A stretch of 64,000 bases of DNA. It comes from Tichowtungia sp964398915 (GTDB taxonomy: Bacteria > Verrucomicrobiota > Kiritimatiellia > Kiritimatiellales > Tichowtungiaceae). Where the stretch lies: the NCBI GenBank assembly GCA_964398915.1, contig CAYNOR010000010.1:1-64000 (forward strand). The letters run 5' to 3'. Shown here one piece after another: positions 8,483 through 16,635 of this stretch. Numbering within the stretch: the first letter of the stretch is position 1; every line of letters begins with the position of its first letter. Under the pieces are notes generated by a model. It was not told the origin of the DNA. It worked only from the letters and a program-made list of their open reading frames with translations, and searched no databases. Both the position numbers and the translations under genes were made by a program.

Positions 8483-9220
8483 GTGAAATTTTTCACATTG
8501 TTTTTGGCTGTCATATTGTTGCATGAAACGGCTTCTGCCGAGATGAGAATCTGGCGGCAGAAGGACGGTTCTGCCGTTGAGGGCGAGTACATGCGATATC
8601 AGAGCGGGAGAGTGTATTTGAAGGATCCAAACCGCAAAACCCATTCCATTGTAATTGAAAAAGCGAACCTTTGTGATGAGGATCTGCGGTATCTTAGTTC
8701 CAAGATTCCCCCTGAAGTAGATATTAAATTCAGGGTTAAATTATCTAAGGAAAAGGGGGAATATGCGGACCCTGATGCGACCTGTATTGATACAAAAATA
8801 ACGTTGACCAAAATCAGTAAAGAGCCGTTTACCGGCACTCTGACGGCGGAACTCTATTTGGTGCGAAAAGAGATCGCCACGGATGACTACCGGATCCTTG
8901 CAAAAAAACTGGTTGGCTTCCAGTTTCCTAATGATACGGCCAATTCCGTCTTTGAAACGGAACTCTCCAGCAAGGCCCGTACAATATTCGGAGCTCCCGG
9001 CGGCGCTGACGAAGATCGAGGCTGGACGTATGAGGGGTACCTGATTGTCGTGCTCGCTCCTGACGGCGAAATTATTAAATATAAGACGGATTTGCAATGG
9101 CTGACTCAAGAGACACTCGGCACATTCCGCAAGATGCCAACCTACTGGTTTTTTGATAAGAATTTCCGAAAAGTATCAACCCCTCGCCCTAGCGCGATTG
9201 GCGGCTCGGCGGGTGATTGA
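8483..9220 (+). CDS. Secreted SLA1-homology-domain (SHD1-like) protein
   Basis: 245 residues. The start is GTG at 8483, supported by AGGAG eight bases upstream. This gives a clean signal peptide (KFFTLFLAVILLHETASA) with cleavage before EMRIW. Residues about 22-75 match the SHD1-like pattern seen in secreted PVC proteins: RIWRQKDGSAVEGEYM, then GRVYLKDPNRKTHSI and a closing DEDLRYL. The remaining 170 residues are beta-rich and unassigned. It is the third gene of the exported trio 6350-9220. Its partner is unknown; in eukaryotes SHD1 binds NPFxD peptides, but that should not be assumed here. Confidence 0.75.
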   Translation: MKFFTLFLAVILLHETASAEMRIWRQKDGSAVEGEYMRYQSGRVYLKDPNRKTHSIVIEKANLCDEDLRYLSSKIPPEVDIKFRVKLSKEKGEYADPDATCIDTKITLTKISKEPFTGTLTAELYLVRKEIATDDYRILAKKLVGFQFPNDTANSVFETELSSKARTIFGAPGGADEDRGWTYEGYLIVVLAPDGEIIKYKTDLQWLTQETLGTFRKMPTYWFFDKNFRKVSTPRPSAIGGSAGD

Positions 9221-9433
9221 TGAAAACTTCCTTACGTAAAAGAATCCGCAATCGGGCCGCCAGCCCCGATGTGGACCGCGCCGACTGGGGTTAAAACAAT
9301 ATTCTTGCATCCACGCAGTCGAAAATACCCCTCAGGCTTAATTTAGGGAAGGTGTTTTTAAATGCGTTTTTGCCGCTTATTAATACGTTGGCAATACAGT
9401 CCCTGTGCGGTACATTCCCCCGTCTTTTAGAGA

Positions 9434-10633
9434 ATGGATTTCATGAAAACAGAAGAAATTATCGAGTTGCATAAGAAGTATGTGATGCCGACTTATGCGC
9501 CGGGGCTTGTGCTGGTGAAGGGTAAGGGTTCCAAGGTTTGGGATGCCGACGGGAAAGAATATCTCGATTTCCTTGCGGGTATCGCTGTGCTGAACGTCGG
9601 TCACTGCCATCCGGCGGTCGTCAAGGCGGTTCAGGAGCAGGCCGCCAAGCTGGTGCACGTTTCCAACCTTTACTACAACGAGAACCAACCGCAACTGGCG
9701 CAGGCTCTTTCCGAGCGGTCACTGGGCGGCAAATGTTTTTTTTGCAACTCCGGAGCGGAAGCCAACGAAGGATTGATCAAACTCGCGCGGCTTTGGGGTT
9801 CGGCCAAAGGGAAGTACGAAGTGATTACCATGAAGAATTCTTTTCATGGCCGGACGCTGGCCACGCTGACTGCCACCGGTCAGGAGAAGGTGCAGAAGGG
9901 TTTTTATCCTTTGCCTGAAGGGTTTAAATATGCCGAATTCAACAATCTGGAATCGTGCTGTGCCGCTGTGACGGATAAAACCGCCGCGATTCTCGTGGAA
10001 GCCGTTCAGGGCGAAGGCGGAATCATTCCTGCCGATCCGGCTTTTATCAAAGGACTGCGGAAACTCTGCGACGAAAAGGATCTCCTGCTGTTTTTCGATG
10101 AAGTTCAGGCGGGTGTCGGCCGGACCGGGAAATGGTTCGGCTTTCAGAATTATGATGTTCAGCCGGATGCGTTTTCGCTGGCGAAAGGACTCGGCAACGG
10201 ATTTCCGATCGGCGCGGTCGTTGCATCGCCCAGGCTGTCGGATGTCTTTCAGCCGGGCAATCACGCGACGACCTTCGGCGGTACGCCGCTGGCCTGCGCC
10301 GCCGCTCTGGCGGTCATCGAAACGATTGAGAAAGATCATCTGCTCGAAAACGCCAGCAAGATGGGCACGCTGTTCCTTGAAAAACTTCAGGCGATTGCCG
10401 CGAAGTATCAGTGGATTGAATGCGCACGGGGCTGCGGCCTGATGATCGGCCTTGTGCTGAAAGATAACGCCGGCCCGCTCCAGAAAATTTTACAGGACAA
10501 GGGGTTGCTGACTCTCGCTACTGCGGTGCGGGTTTTACGGATGCTGCCCCCGCTGAATATCACTGCTGACGAAGTCGAAAAAGCCGCCGCGCTCATCGCA
10601 GAAGCCTGCGCAGAAATGGATCAAACACAATGA
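9434..10633 (+). CDS. argD: Acetylornithine aminotransferase ArgD
   Basis: 399 residues, class III PLP aminotransferase. It converts N-acetylglutamate semialdehyde to N-acetylornithine in arginine synthesis; the same enzyme type can act on succinyl-diaminopimelate. Motifs are LDFLAGIAVLNVGHCHP, CNSGAEANEGLIKLAR for phosphate binding, FHGRTLATL, FDEVQAGVGRTG, and FSLAKGLGNGFPIGA with the PLP lysine near residue 250. The ATG at 9434 and one three codons later (9443) are both possible; neither has a strong ribosome-binding site. The stop overlaps the next gene (ATGA). argH at 35656 is the only other arginine gene in the window. Confidence 0.93.
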   Translation: MDFMKTEEIIELHKKYVMPTYAPGLVLVKGKGSKVWDADGKEYLDFLAGIAVLNVGHCHPAVVKAVQEQAAKLVHVSNLYYNENQPQLAQALSERSLGGKCFFCNSGAEANEGLIKLARLWGSAKGKYEVITMKNSFHGRTLATLTATGQEKVQKGFYPLPEGFKYAEFNNLESCCAAVTDKTAAILVEAVQGEGGIIPADPAFIKGLRKLCDEKDLLLFFDEVQAGVGRTGKWFGFQNYDVQPDAFSLAKGLGNGFPIGAVVASPRLSDVFQPGNHATTFGGTPLACAAALAVIETIEKDHLLENASKMGTLFLEKLQAIAAKYQWIECARGCGLMIGLVLKDNAGPLQKILQDKGLLTLATAVRVLRMLPPLNITADEVEKAAALIAEACAEMDQTQ

Positions 10634-11460
10634 GCCGTGCAACGTTTCAGATTAAGCCGGGCGAAGAGGGGTTACCGCTGGTAGACGTTCTTTCCGATCG
10701 TTTACGCTGCTCTAAAAAGCAGGCGCGGGTGCTGCTTGATGCCCGTCAGGTTTTTGTGAACGGCAAGCGGGTCTGGATGGCCAAGCATACGCTCAAGCCC
10801 AAAGATGTGATCGAAACGGTACGCCCTGAGGCAAAATCACATAAAATTGAAATCCTGAAACGGGCCGGCGACCTGATCGTTGTCAATAAACCGTCCGGCA
10901 TAGTAACCAACGGCAGCGCCCGCAGTCTGGAAGTGCGTTTGCAGCATGAATTGGATAACCCTCAGCTTTGCGCTGTGCATCGCCTAGACCGCGACACGTC
11001 GGGTTGCGTATTGTTTGCCGCGAATGCGGAGGCCAAAGAAAAAATGATCCCGCTTTTCAAAGCGGAGAAGCTTGTAAAAATCTATCGTGCCATCGCCATT
11101 GGCCGGGTTTCCAATACGCTCAAAACGATTATGCGCGATATTGACGGTGAATCGGCGACTACGCTGGTGAACGTGCTGGACAGCAACCGGGATGCAAGTT
11201 ATCTGGAGCTGCGCATTCACACGGGCCGGACGCATCAGATTCGTAAGCATTTGGCGGCGGTGCGTCATCCTGTGCTGGGCGATAAAGAATATGCCGGCGA
11301 GCAGCGCGGGAATCCGATTTTCCGTTCAGTGCCGCGTCAAATGCTGCATGCCTGCCGGCTGATTCTTCCTGATCCGCAGGGCGGAACGTCGGCGGTGCGC
11401 GTGACGGCACCGGTACCGGAAGATTTTCAATCGATTCTCGATACGTTGAAGCTGAAATAA
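10630..11460 (+). CDS. RluA-family rRNA/tRNA pseudouridine synthase
   Basis: 276 residues with an N-terminal S4 RNA-binding domain (about residues 12-60) and an RluA-type catalytic domain. The catalytic motif is HRLDRDTSG near residue 117, with the Asp as nucleophile. GRTHQIRKHLA and GDKEYAG follow in the usual positions. Target uridines (23S rRNA by RluC/RluD type or tRNA by RluA type) cannot be told apart by eye. The gene overlaps argD by 4 bp, so translation is probably coupled although the functions are unrelated. Confidence 0.9.
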   Translation: MSRATFQIKPGEEGLPLVDVLSDRLRCSKKQARVLLDARQVFVNGKRVWMAKHTLKPKDVIETVRPEAKSHKIEILKRAGDLIVVNKPSGIVTNGSARSLEVRLQHELDNPQLCAVHRLDRDTSGCVLFAANAEAKEKMIPLFKAEKLVKIYRAIAIGRVSNTLKTIMRDIDGESATTLVNVLDSNRDASYLELRIHTGRTHQIRKHLAAVRHPVLGDKEYAGEQRGNPIFRSVPRQMLHACRLILPDPQGGTSAVRVTAPVPEDFQSILDTLKLK

Positions 11461-11498
11461 TTTTGCTTTGTTTTATTAAACGGATTGAAGGTGGATGG

Positions 11499-12395
11499 AT
11501 GAACTGTTCGAATAGTTTAAAATTCCTAGTGTTGTGCGCCGGGGTTCTTGTTTGTTCCGGTTGCGGGAAGGCGTCGTTTGATGGCGCGAAGGCGATGGCC
11601 GAGACCGAGGCTCTGGTCAAAATCGGCCCGCGCGAAGCGGGCGGCGGCGGTGCGCGGCGGGCATCGGTACTGTTAGAAAGCAGGCTGAAGGCTCTCGGGC
11701 TGAAAACGACGATCGATACGTTTTCTGAAGATACGCCGAACGGGAAAATGCATTTTAATAATGTGCTGGGGCGGATTCCGGGCAAGACGAACCGTCTGAT
11801 TGTGCTGGCGTCGCATTTCGATACAAAAAGCGGAATATCCAAAGATTTTCAGGGGGCGAATGATTCAGGCTCCAGTTCCGGCGTGCTGTTAGAGCTGGCG
11901 CGGGTATTGAAAAAACGCGGACCGCATGAAACAGAATTTCTGATCGCTTTTTTTGATGGAGAGGAATGCCGCAAGGAATACGGGCCGCATGACGGACTGC
12001 ACGGCAGCCGCCGTCTGGCTCAGCAGATTTATGAAGCGGGCGGGGCGAAGCTGGTTGAAGCGGTGATTGTGCTGGATATGATCGGCGACAAAAATCTGAA
12101 TATTTCAATTCCTCGCAACAGTTCCCGCGAGCTGGTTAAGGAGCTGTTTTTCGCGGCCCACGAGCTGGGTGTCCGCCCTCAGTTCAGTATCGGACCCGGT
12201 TCGATTCTGGATGATCATGTTCCGTTTCTGCTCGCCGGAATGCCCGCAGTGGATGTAATTGATTTTGAATATGGCTCTGCTCCGGGTCTTAATGACTATT
12301 GGCACACACCGAACGACACACTCGATAAGCTGTCCGTTAAGAGTCTACAGACAATTGGTGATGTTGTTTTGAAGATGGTGGAGAATCTTCAATGA
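11499..12395 (+). CDS. M28-family zinc peptidase / glutaminyl-cyclase-like, probable lipoprotein
   Basis: 298 residues. The N-terminus (LKFLVLCAGVLVCSGCGK) looks like a type II signal peptide with Cys in lipobox position, so it is probably membrane-anchored outside the cytoplasm. The M28 fold is clear from the metal ligands in order: SHFDTK (His), GANDSGSSSG (Asp), FDGEECR (Glu pair), VLDMIGD (Asp) and YWHTPNDT (His). The family includes aminopeptidases and glutaminyl-peptide cyclotransferases, and sequence alone does not decide. ATG 11499 is preferred over TTG 11463 because it has a GGTGG site and opens the signal peptide. The gene converges on the one at 12488. Confidence 0.85.
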   Translation: MNCSNSLKFLVLCAGVLVCSGCGKASFDGAKAMAETEALVKIGPREAGGGGARRASVLLESRLKALGLKTTIDTFSEDTPNGKMHFNNVLGRIPGKTNRLIVLASHFDTKSGISKDFQGANDSGSSSGVLLELARVLKKRGPHETEFLIAFFDGEECRKEYGPHDGLHGSRRLAQQIYEAGGAKLVEAVIVLDMIGDKNLNISIPRNSSRELVKELFFAAHELGVRPQFSIGPGSILDDHVPFLLAGMPAVDVIDFEYGSAPGLNDYWHTPNDTLDKLSVKSLQTIGDVVLKMVENLQ

Positions 12396-12487
12396 ACCGC
12401 AGAATGTCGAACATTGAATAAAGAACCGCACACGGAATAGGGAGTCCACTTCTACATTCGAAATTCCGTGTTCGGCGTTCGATATTT
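12394..12487. repeat. Word-type inverted repeat between convergent genes
   Basis: ACACGGAAT (12430-12438) pairs with ATTCCGTGT (12463-12471); outer GTCGAAC-like words face GTTCGAT. The block starts in the stop codon of the M28 gene and ends at the stop of the opposing gene. Its opening (GAACCGCAGAATGTCGAACA) matches 55290-55309, after dnaK, at 18 of 20 positions. Confidence 0.65.
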
Positions 12488-13123
12488 TTACTGCGGTGGC
12501 AGCACACCTTCTTTAACCAGTTGCGCATCCATTTCCGGGGTGAGCGGTAGAGGCAAAGGCGGCAGTCCGTTGCGGATGGCATCCATCTGTACTTGTTCCA
12601 GATGATTTTTAAGCGCTTCACCGCTCAGCTTAGGTTCCGGCGGAGGTTCGGATTCCTGCTGGCGTGTTTCTATTTTTTGCAATAGCGCCCGGCGGCGCTC
12701 GGCATACGAAGACTGGCGGGATGACTGTTCTCTTTTTGATATCGGCTCGCCCGCGCCGGCTTCCAGTTTGAAAAGAGCCACTTCGTTTCCTTTACGCAGC
12801 ATGGCCTCGGAGGTTTTGATATCGGCTTCGACCACTTCAAGCCCGTCCTGTGGTTCGCCTACGCGAAGGATATAGCTCTTCTTGGTGGTATTATCGACAA
12901 CGCCTGCGCGCGTGCTTCCGTCCATGCCCTCAAAAAGCATGGAAAGACGGAGATTCCGGGCAAAAGATTCAGAAGCGGGGACTTGGACGATGTCGGCTTC
13001 GGGCGGCTCCTGACCGAAGGGTTGTTTATCCAGAATGAGCTGATAGCGTGCAAAACCATCCTCATTTGCCGGGCACAGCGTTCCGGTAAACAGTAGAAAT
13101 AAAATGGTAGAGCGGGTCTTCAC
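12488..13123 (-). CDS. Exported protein of unknown function
   Basis: 211 residues starting at a GTG (13123) with a short signal peptide (TRSTILFLLFTGTLCPA) and cleavage near ANEDG. The mature part begins with an ARYQLILDKQPFG segment, then alternating strands with two hydrophilic stretches. Residues about 128-165 are charged and probably helical (KREQSSRQSSYAERRRAL), and the C-terminus is proline-rich (LPPLPLPLTPEMD). Proteins with this look sit beside type II or type IV pilus components in PVC bacteria, resembling PilP/GspC-type periplasmic linkers, but I cannot assign one. It is divergent from the TIGR03790 gene with a 54-bp gap. Confidence 0.65.
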   Translation of the reverse strand: MKTRSTILFLLFTGTLCPANEDGFARYQLILDKQPFGQEPPEADIVQVPASESFARNLRLSMLFEGMDGSTRAGVVDNTTKKSYILRVGEPQDGLEVVEADIKTSEAMLRKGNEVALFKLEAGAGEPISKREQSSRQSSYAERRRALLQKIETRQQESEPPPEPKLSGEALKNHLEQVQMDAIRNGLPPLPLPLTPEMDAQLVKEGVLPPQ

Positions 13124-13177
13124 TGTCGGGCATTATCCGTTCTTGTTTAATTTTCGTCAAGCGGTAGGCTCGGCAAC

Positions 13178-13268
13178 ATGAATGTTAAATATCGAATATT
13201 GAACCGCAGAAGTCCAAAGGGAAGAAAACTTCATCATTCGACATTCCGTGTTCGATGTTCTGCTGTTT
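13178..13268. repeat. Word-type repeat encoding a signal-peptide n-region
   Basis: AAATATCGAATATTGAACCGCAGAAG on the left (about 13184-13209) faces CATTCGACATTCC and GTGTTCGATGTTC on the right. The words match those at 12394-12487 and 55290-55325. This copy is translated. Confidence 0.55.
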
Positions 13269-14920
13269 TTCTGTTTGCGGCTCTAAATCAAGCAGCAATT
13301 GCACAGATGCCGCACCGCGTCGCAGTACTGGTGAATGAAAGCTCACAAAACTCGAAAAAAGCCGCCAATGTTTTTGCCGCATTGCACGGGGTGCCGGGCG
13401 GTAATCTGATTTATCTCAATCTGCCGGAGTCGATTGTGACGGGGCGTGCAGAATGTACGCCGGATGAATTCCAGACCCTCATCTATGATCCTGCGCAGAA
13501 AATTATCGAAGAGCGAGGCCTGACCAATCAGGTGCTGGCGTGGGTCTATTCCGTTGATTTTCCGATTCGCGTGATCACTTCGCCGAGCGACCGGCAGCAG
13601 ATGTCCATCCTGGGGCTTACTTTTACGCGCGGTAATGTGCCTGCGATGGAAATGATAGAAAAAGGCCTTTTCGTATCACCGTTATTTGCCGGACCGGCCA
13701 AAGCGGGCGGCCCTAAGCGGCTGCCGTTTTCATTTCAGATGATCAAAGAAGGAGAGGGCGGGCTTGGAGAGAAAATGCCGCTGCCGTCGATGATGCTTGG
13801 CTATACGGGTGAAAACGGCACGGATATGGATACTGTGCTGCGCTGTTTGCAAAACGGGGTGCTGGCTCGCCAGAGCGGGGCCAACAAACCGGTCTTACTG
13901 GTACAGACCGCCGATAAAGCCCGCTCAGGCCCGCGCGAGTGGCAGTTTGCCGAGGTGAAGTCGGAGATGGCGCCTCGTGGAGGATCGGCTGTCATTTATA
14001 CCAACCAGCCGCCCGCGCAAACTAATCTGATGGGCGTTATGCTCGGTGCTGAGACTGCGAAGCCTTCCGATTTCGGAACTTTTGCTCCCGGCGCGTTTGC
14101 TGAGCACCTTACCAGCTGGTCGGCCGAGTTTCAGAAGCCGCAGACGAAATGCACGGAGTGGCTAAAAGCCGGGGCCACCGTGACGGCGGGAATGGTGACG
14201 GAGCCGTATAACATATGGGTCAAATTTCCGCATGCCCGCTTCTTTGTTCACTATACATCCGGATGCTCGGCGATGGAGAGTTTTTACCAATCTATTTTAA
14301 GCCCGCTTCAGGTGCTGTTGCTGGGTGATCCTCTTTCACAGATTGTCGGGCTGCCGGTTGAAATAAAAACGATCGGCTTAAGTAAGGAAATGACCAGTAG
14401 CGTAGATTCTGCTTTTGTGGCCGATGCTAAATTTTCGATTACCGCGCCCGTGCTTTACAGCGCACTGCTTGATGGAAGGCAGATTAAAGCGGCCGATCGC
14501 ATCGCGCTGATTGAACTGCCGTTCAAGGAGATGGGTGACGGGTATCACGAAGTGCGTATCATTGCGCAAGCCGCTGCCCCGGTAACGCCGGGCTGGTTTA
14601 AGGATTTTCCTGTGATGATTAATAAAAAGGGGCGCTCGGCGGCCGTTACCGGACTGGCTGAAGGCGGAGCCCGGCAAATTGCCGTCAAGGCTGCGGCTGG
14701 CGGCAAAGAAAATCCGAAGGAAATTTATCTGCTTTGGAACGGGCGGCAGCTGGACCGCAAACCGTATGCTGACGGCGTTGAGCTGGCGTTCGATGAGCGA
14801 ATCGTCGGCGAGGGTCCTCAGAGGGTTCAGGCGGTGTCGGTTTATGAAGACGGCATGGAAGTGCGCAGCGCACCGCGGGCCTTCATGATTGTTTACAAAC
14901 AGGAGGGTAAAGCCGAATGA
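13178..14920 (+). CDS. TIGR03790 family exported protein
   Basis: 580 residues matching the TIGR03790 family of uncharacterised proteins from PVC and acidobacterial genomes. The signature segment VAVLVNESSQNSKKAAN followed by YAxxHGVP-like HGVPGGNLIYL lies near residue 50; further conserved blocks are VLAWVYSVDFPIRV and PHARFFVHYTSGCSAMESFYQS. A hydrophobic core (SAVFLFAALNQAAIA) at residues 28-42 looks like a signal peptide. It is preceded by an unusually long basic n-region (KYRILNRRSPKGRKLHH) encoded by a word-type repeat (13178-13268). The C-terminal 170 residues look like Ig-type folds. It overlaps gmhB by 4 bp. Molecular function is unknown. Confidence 0.85.
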   Translation: MNVKYRILNRRSPKGRKLHHSTFRVRCSAVFLFAALNQAAIAQMPHRVAVLVNESSQNSKKAANVFAALHGVPGGNLIYLNLPESIVTGRAECTPDEFQTLIYDPAQKIIEERGLTNQVLAWVYSVDFPIRVITSPSDRQQMSILGLTFTRGNVPAMEMIEKGLFVSPLFAGPAKAGGPKRLPFSFQMIKEGEGGLGEKMPLPSMMLGYTGENGTDMDTVLRCLQNGVLARQSGANKPVLLVQTADKARSGPREWQFAEVKSEMAPRGGSAVIYTNQPPAQTNLMGVMLGAETAKPSDFGTFAPGAFAEHLTSWSAEFQKPQTKCTEWLKAGATVTAGMVTEPYNIWVKFPHARFFVHYTSGCSAMESFYQSILSPLQVLLLGDPLSQIVGLPVEIKTIGLSKEMTSSVDSAFVADAKFSITAPVLYSALLDGRQIKAADRIALIELPFKEMGDGYHEVRIIAQAAAPVTPGWFKDFPVMINKKGRSAAVTGLAEGGARQIAVKAAAGGKENPKEIYLLWNGRQLDRKPYADGVELAFDERIVGEGPQRVQAVSVYEDGMEVRSAPRAFMIVYKQEGKAE

Positions 14921-15438
14921 GCCGACGTTGTGTATTTTTTGACCGTGATGGCGTGGTAAATCTCGTTCCTGATCCCGAACGCTATGTCACAGGATGGGAT
15001 AATTTTCACCTGCTGCCCGCCTTTGTTGAATCGCTTCGTATCGTCCGGCAGCGCGGCTGGTCAGCGGTGATCATTACGAATCAGCAGGGTGTTGGTAAAG
15101 GGGTGTATTCCAGAGAAACGGTCGAAGAAATACACAAAAATTTGCGCGGGGCATTGGCGGAGCAGGGGCTTGAACTGCTTGATATCTTCTATTGCCCGCA
15201 TCTGGCGGCGGATCTCTGTGCCTGTCGCAAACCCAAGCCGGGCCTGTTCCTGCTGGCCGCTGAAAAACACGGCATTGATCTGAACGCCTCGTGGATGATC
15301 GGCGACCAGGAACACGACGTCACGGCCGGACATGCCGCCGGCTGCCGCTGTATTCGTGTCGGCGGAGAAAAAAACGCCGCCGAGCATCAGGTTATTTCCA
15401 TGAATGAACTGCCCGCTCTGCTCGACAAAATCCTCTGA
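14917..15438 (+). CDS. gmhB: D-glycero-D-manno-heptose-1,7-bisphosphate 7-phosphatase GmhB-like (HAD-IIIA)
   Basis: 173 residues, HAD superfamily subfamily IIIA. The first aspartate motif is FFDRDGVVN, motif II is ITNQQGVGKG, the zinc-binding cluster is CPHLAADLCACRKPKPG and the acidic motif III is MIGDQEHD. This set is typical of GmhB, which removes the 7-phosphate in ADP-heptose synthesis for LPS core. Histidinol-phosphate phosphatase is a close relative and a lesser possibility. AGGAGG lies 11 bases before the ATG, which overlaps the stop of the TIGR03790 gene. No other heptose gene is in the window. Confidence 0.85.
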   Translation: MSRRCVFFDRDGVVNLVPDPERYVTGWDNFHLLPAFVESLRIVRQRGWSAVIITNQQGVGKGVYSRETVEEIHKNLRGALAEQGLELLDIFYCPHLAADLCACRKPKPGLFLLAAEKHGIDLNASWMIGDQEHDVTAGHAAGCRCIRVGGEKNAAEHQVISMNELPALLDKIL

Positions 15439-15458
15439 CCGCTTTATTTTCCCGCGCT

Positions 15459-15884
15459 ATGCAATGGATTTCAAACAGCCCGTCCGACACTTGGACAATC
15501 GCCGCTGAATTTTTCCAGAGACTGGAAATTCCGGCGGTGATTGCTTTGCACGGCAATCTCGGTGCCGGCAAAACCTGTTTTACGCAGGGGCTGGCGCAGG
15601 CCGCAGGTGTTAAAGAACCGGTTTGCAGCCCGACGTATACCCTCATCAGTGAATACCGCGGAACCGTACCGTTTCATCATATCGATCTTTATCGGCTGGG
15701 CGGCCCTGAAGAAGCGTTCGATATGGGTCTCAATGACTATCTGGAAGCTGGCGGTATAACCGTTATTGAGTGGGCTGAGCGTGCCGCCGAACTGCTCCCG
15801 CCTTCAACGATCCATATTCGGCTCGAGCGCGGCGACAGCGAAGATCGACGCACCATCGAAATTGTAGACGACCCCTTTTTATAA
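15459..15884 (+). CDS. tsaE: tRNA t6A synthesis ATPase TsaE
   Basis: 141 residues, typical TsaE, the ATPase that resets the TsaB-TsaD complex during t6A37 tRNA modification. The Walker A HGNLGAGKTCF is at about residue 31, followed by CSPTYTLISEY, HHIDLYRL and VIEWAERA in family order. Residues 19-23 (FQRLE) are encoded by a perfect copy of the dispersed palindrome. tsaB follows after 78 bp; tsaD is not in the window. The 20-bp spacer from gmhB suggests one transcript. Confidence 0.92.
   Translation: MQWISNSPSDTWTIAAEFFQRLEIPAVIALHGNLGAGKTCFTQGLAQAAGVKEPVCSPTYTLISEYRGTVPFHHIDLYRLGGPEEAFDMGLNDYLEAGGITVIEWAERAAELLPPSTIHIRLERGDSEDRRTIEIVDDPFL
15512..15528. repeat. Dispersed 17-bp palindrome, perfect copy (in tsaE)
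   Basis: TTTCCA-GAGAC-TGGAAA, encoding FQRLE in TsaE on the plus strand. Confidence 0.75.
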
Positions 15885-15962
15885 GAAATTTTGGCAGGAT
15901 TACAGATCGACTGGATGGTAAATATCCTTATCCTGTTCAGTCTGTTATCCGGTCTGAAAAAT

Positions 15963-16604
15963 ATGATTGTTTTAGGTATAGAATGTTCATCGCGGCAGGG
16001 CAGTGTGGCGCTGCTTAAAGACGGCACATTGCTGGCTGAAAAGACGTGGATCGGCGAACAGGTTCGTCACAATATTCTTTTCCAGACTCTGGAAACTCTT
16101 TTGCAGGAAACTCATACATCGTATGGCGATATCTCGCTTTATGCGGTGGGTCGCGGGCCGGGATCCTTTTCGGGCATGCGGATGGCCTTTGCCGTCGCTC
16201 AGGCGCTGGCCTTGCCGAACAAAACCGAAGTACGCGCTGTCAGCAGCGGCGCGGCTCTGGCACTGGCCGTTGCACACGAAACCGGAGCAAAGCAGATTGC
16301 CGTTGTCGGCGATGCCCGCCGCGGGCAGGTGTGGTACGGACTCTTTAAAGCGGGACAGGCTTCCAGTCTGTCTTTGGTTCAAGACTGGAAGCTTATTCCC
16401 TACGAAGAACTGATTGTACCGGAGGGAGCTCTCGTTGTCAGTCCGGAGGCCGAACGGCTGACTCAATATTTCTCGGATATTGGCAATCCCCGTTTCCCGT
16501 TGGCGCGTCACGTTGCTGAGCTGGCATCCGCACAGACCGGAACCGAAACGCTGGAGCCGCTCTACATGCATCCGCCGGTCTTCGTAGAACCGAAATACGT
16601 TTGA
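15963..16604 (+). CDS. tsaB: tRNA t6A synthesis protein TsaB
   Basis: 213 residues. TsaB is the inactive ASKHA-fold partner of TsaD that nucleates the t6A-forming complex. Recognisable blocks are the N-terminal LGIECSSRQGSVAL, AVGRGPGSFSGMRMAFA near residue 67 and the DARRGQVWYGLF strand near residue 117. The ATG at 15963 is used because the earlier TTG at 15891 would add 24 residues from a junction repeat of AGGATTACAG/TATCCTG-type words (about 15894-15951). It contains one perfect dispersed palindrome (FQTLE) and a long-armed inverted repeat at 16359-16392. Confidence 0.92.
   Translation: MIVLGIECSSRQGSVALLKDGTLLAEKTWIGEQVRHNILFQTLETLLQETHTSYGDISLYAVGRGPGSFSGMRMAFAVAQALALPNKTEVRAVSSGAALALAVAHETGAKQIAVVGDARRGQVWYGLFKAGQASSLSLVQDWKLIPYEELIVPEGALVVSPEAERLTQYFSDIGNPRFPLARHVAELASAQTGTETLEPLYMHPPVFVEPKYV
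16079..16095. repeat. Dispersed 17-bp palindrome, perfect copy (in tsaB)
   Basis: TTTCCA-GACTC-TGGAAA; the arms extend to eight pairs around a single central base. It encodes FQTLE. Confidence 0.75.
16359..16392. repeat. Long-armed inverted repeat in tsaB related to the palindrome
   Basis: GCTTCCAGTCT (16359-16369) and AGACTGGAAGC (16382-16392) are perfect 11-bp arms around a 12-base loop. Each arm resembles half of the dispersed palindrome (TTCCAG/CTGGAA), as if the spacer had expanded. It is coding. Confidence 0.65.
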
Positions 16605-16635
16605 GTTTTTACGGGGTTTTCGTACAATAGGATCA

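Noticed and set aside
9518..9534. TTCCAAGGTTTGGGA in argD as a palindrome copy
   Set aside because: It encodes the GSKVWDADG motif conserved in ArgD, so protein constraint explains it.
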